From: Taibaiella soli | GTDB taxonomy: Bacteria > Bacteroidota > Bacteroidia > Chitinophagales > Chitinophagaceae | Direction: 5' to 3' | DNA length: 64,000 nt | Assembly: GCF_003236175.1 (NCBI RefSeq) | Contig: NZ_QKTW01000025.1 | Location: 21,535 to 85,534, forward strand | Made by a program: the position numbers and the translations under genes | Notes under the pieces: generated by a model | What the model was told of the DNA's origin: nothing | What the model saw: the letters and a program-made list of their open reading frames with translations, nothing else | Databases searched by the model: none | Shown here: positions 62,385 to 64,000 of the stretch, piece after piece | Numbering within the stretch: position 1 is the first letter of the stretch | Layout of the letters: every line of letters starts with the position of its first letter

Positions 62385-62603
62385 ATGGAAATGCAACAAC
62401 AAAATCACGGACAATACATAGATAATCCAGCAGATATCGAACTGAGCAAACCTTCTAAGTCACGTTTCTTATTTCTGCTTTCTTTCTTTGGTTATTTCAT
62501 TTTCGCATTGGCTGGTTGTTACAACCTCTACGAACACAAATTCCAGAAAAACGATAACGTTCAGGTTCCTGATAATACATTATACGAACCTAAGTATAAA
62601 TAA
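62385..62603 (+). CDS. Small single-helix membrane protein
   Basis: 72 residues from the ATG at 62385 (MEMQQQNHGQY). A hydrophilic N-terminus of ~25 residues is followed by one hydrophobic helix (about 28-47, SRFLFLLSFFGYFIFALAGC) and a short charged tail (KNDNVQVPDNTLYEPKY). It lies 18 bp upstream of the glycosyltransferase and is probably in its operon; it may anchor or help that enzyme. No family recognised. Confidence 0.6.
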   Translation: MEMQQQNHGQYIDNPADIELSKPSKSRFLFLLSFFGYFIFALAGCYNLYEHKFQKNDNVQVPDNTLYEPKYK

Positions 62604-62621
62604 TCATTCGCCCAATCAGCA

Positions 62622-63671
62622 ATGATTCAATGTACGCAAGATACAGCCGTTGTTATACTTAGCTACAATGGCAGGAAATGGCATGAGCTGTTCCTGCCAT
62701 TGATTGTTTCTGAGGCCCATACCGGTTATGATGTAGTCGTGGTGGATAATGCTTCTACAGACGATACGTTGGCTTATGTACAAAATACTTTCCCTTCTGT
62801 CAAAACACTCACTATCGCCGTAAACCGCGGTTTCGCCAACGGCTATTACGAGGGTTTGAAACAGATTCAGGCCAAATACTACATTCTGCTGAGTGCCGAT
62901 TTTGAAGTAACACATGGCTGGTTTCCGCCATTGCTCAATGCCATGCAACGCTATCCCGGACTGGCAGCCTGTCAGCCGAAAGTGCGTTACTGGCGCGAGC
63001 GCGAGTACTTCGAGTATGCAGGTGCAGGTGGTGGTTTCATGGATAAATGGGGTTATCTTTTCTGTCGTGGCCGTATCTTCAATGATCTTGAAAAAGATCT
63101 GGGTCAATATGATGACGACATTGAAGTATTCTGGGCTTCTGGCGGATGTCTGATGGTTCGCGCTGATCTGTATCATAAAATGGGCGGCCTCGATGCCGAA
63201 CTTTATGCACATATGGAAGAAGTGGATCTTTGCTGGCGATTGAAAAATGCAGGCTATAAAATCGGCTATATCGGTCAGTCGACAGTTTACCATGTTGGCG
63301 GCAGCGTCATCAGCTACGGAAGTCCGCAAAAACTCTATTATAATTTCCGGAACAATCTGGTACTCTTACTCAAAAACGAGCGCGCATCACGCCTGCTCTG
63401 GCTAATTCCGCTACGTCTTGTACTTGATGGCATCGCCGGGCTGCAAATGCTTGCCGGCGGTAAATTCAAACACTTCACCACTGTTATTAAAGCACATTTC
63501 CACTTCTACGGAAGTCTTGGTAAATGGCTAAAACGCCGTAAAGAAGCTCAAAAACTGGTGACACACCGCAACGAAGCGGGCATTTACCCTAAAAGCGCCA
63601 TCTGGCAATACTTTGCGCTTCGCAAAAAGACCTTTCCAAAACTGGAATGGGAGCCACCGAAGCTAAACTAA
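62622..63671 (+). CDS. Family 2 glycosyltransferase
   Basis: 349 residues. The GT-A fold begins TAVVILSYNGRKWHELFLPL, with VVVVDNASTDDT for nucleotide-sugar binding, then VNRGFANGYYEGLKQ. The metal/sugar position reads LLSADFEVTHG (a variant of the common NSDVEV). The acceptor region has AHMEEVDLCWRLKNAGYKIGY, typical of rhamnosyl-type GT2 enzymes (WsaF/WbbL-like). The C-terminus is basic and may touch the membrane. It probably adds a sugar to a cell-surface glycan or lipid; donor and acceptor are unknown. Confidence 0.9.
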   Translation: MIQCTQDTAVVILSYNGRKWHELFLPLIVSEAHTGYDVVVVDNASTDDTLAYVQNTFPSVKTLTIAVNRGFANGYYEGLKQIQAKYYILLSADFEVTHGWFPPLLNAMQRYPGLAACQPKVRYWREREYFEYAGAGGGFMDKWGYLFCRGRIFNDLEKDLGQYDDDIEVFWASGGCLMVRADLYHKMGGLDAELYAHMEEVDLCWRLKNAGYKIGYIGQSTVYHVGGSVISYGSPQKLYYNFRNNLVLLLKNERASRLLWLIPLRLVLDGIAGLQMLAGGKFKHFTTVIKAHFHFYGSLGKWLKRRKEAQKLVTHRNEAGIYPKSAIWQYFALRKKTFPKLEWEPPKLN

Positions 63672-64000
63672 GTTCAATTGATAGTTGACAATGGACAATT
63701 GACAGTGTTCATTTTTTTCATAACAATTACCGTAGAAAAGGCTTTTCCGCGCGAGATATAATTCCTGCATCACTTATCCTTCGGTCTAGTTCAATTGCTT
63801 CGTTCTTTACAACTACGCGGGCAAAACACATTTACCACATTCATCACATTTCCCCATATTAGCACATTACCGCATTGCCCGCATCCGAGCGCAGATTGCG
63901 TGCTTGTTACAACTACGTGGGTAAAGCACATTTACCACATTCATCACATTTCCCCACATTAGCACACTACCGCATTGCCCCGCATCCGAGCGCAGATTGC
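63672..64000. repeat. 100-bp tandem repeats at the window edge
   Basis: Two units with a 100-bp period: one from about 63807 and one from about 63907 to the window end. They share blocks such as TTTACCACATTCATCACATT and CGCATCCGAGCGCAGATTGC with a few changes and a 1-bp insertion in the second. More units may follow beyond 64000. Before them, 63672-63710 has short repeated TTGACAATGGACAATTGACA-like words. No gene seen. Confidence 0.75.

Overview
The window reads as chromosomal DNA of a member of the Bacteroidota, most likely the Chitinophagales/Chitinophagaceae. The evidence is several large secreted proteins with type IX secretion (T9SS) C-terminal sorting domains (both type A and the gliding-associated type B), LytS-type sensor kinases with Reg_prop/Y_Y_Y propellers paired with LytTR regulators, Bacteroidetes-type tyrosine integrases, a Bacteroidetes-style VgrG/PAAR-like/toxin cassette, and start regions without Shine-Dalgarno sequences. 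No rRNA, CRISPR array or replication origin was seen. Two tRNA genes are present, tRNA-Ser(UGA) and tRNA-Leu(GAG), both on the minus strand.

Layout. 1-7.4 kb: a Crp/Fnr-like regulator, a T9SS cargo protein, a porin-like outer membrane protein, a lipoprotein, an antitoxin with a frameshifted PIN toxin, and an alpha/beta hydrolase. 7.4-19 kb: a two-gene unit of giant T9SS cargo proteins (1562 and 1020 residues), then a LytS/LytTR two-component pair. 19.6-26 kb: a truncated response regulator, then a type VI secretion cargo cassette: VgrG, an unrecognised 340-residue protein, a PAAR-like protein ending in an Ntox15-type nuclease toxin, and a Tdi1-like immunity protein. 26-29 kb: two related integrases. 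29-41.6 kb: genes typical of stress or stationary-phase survival (SDR oxidoreductase, DUF748, histone-H1-like DUF6496, DUF421, pyrophosphatase, NRAMP-like transporter, CinA-domain protein, YciF-like ferritin fold, DUF2252, a His/Ala/Lys-rich small protein, an FAD oxidoreductase, DUF72) with single-domain response regulators. 41.8-52 kb: two copies of an ~870-bp block of AraC and integrase remnants, around two more T9SS cargo genes and an ArsR regulator; the right copy abuts tRNA-Ser. 52-57 kb: a lipoprotein MsrA, a compact four-gene DNA alkylation repair operon with split Ada functions, small hypothetical genes, a response regulator and tRNA-Leu. 57-64 kb: a second LytS/LytTR pair, a third histidine kinase, a small membrane protein, a family-2 glycosyltransferase, and 100-bp tandem repeats at the right edge.

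How it fits together. The most system-like locus is 20.26-25.73 kb: VgrG spike, probable loading factor, PAAR-like tip fused to a DNase-type toxin, and immunity gene, next to integrases and away from any T6SS core genes. A 13-nt copy of the tRNA-Ser 3' end at 27597-27609, facing the tRNA itself at 51977-51989, suggests that the stress genes and T9SS genes between them could form one ~24.4-kb genomic island. All functional calls come from reading motifs and domain order; no database search was run.
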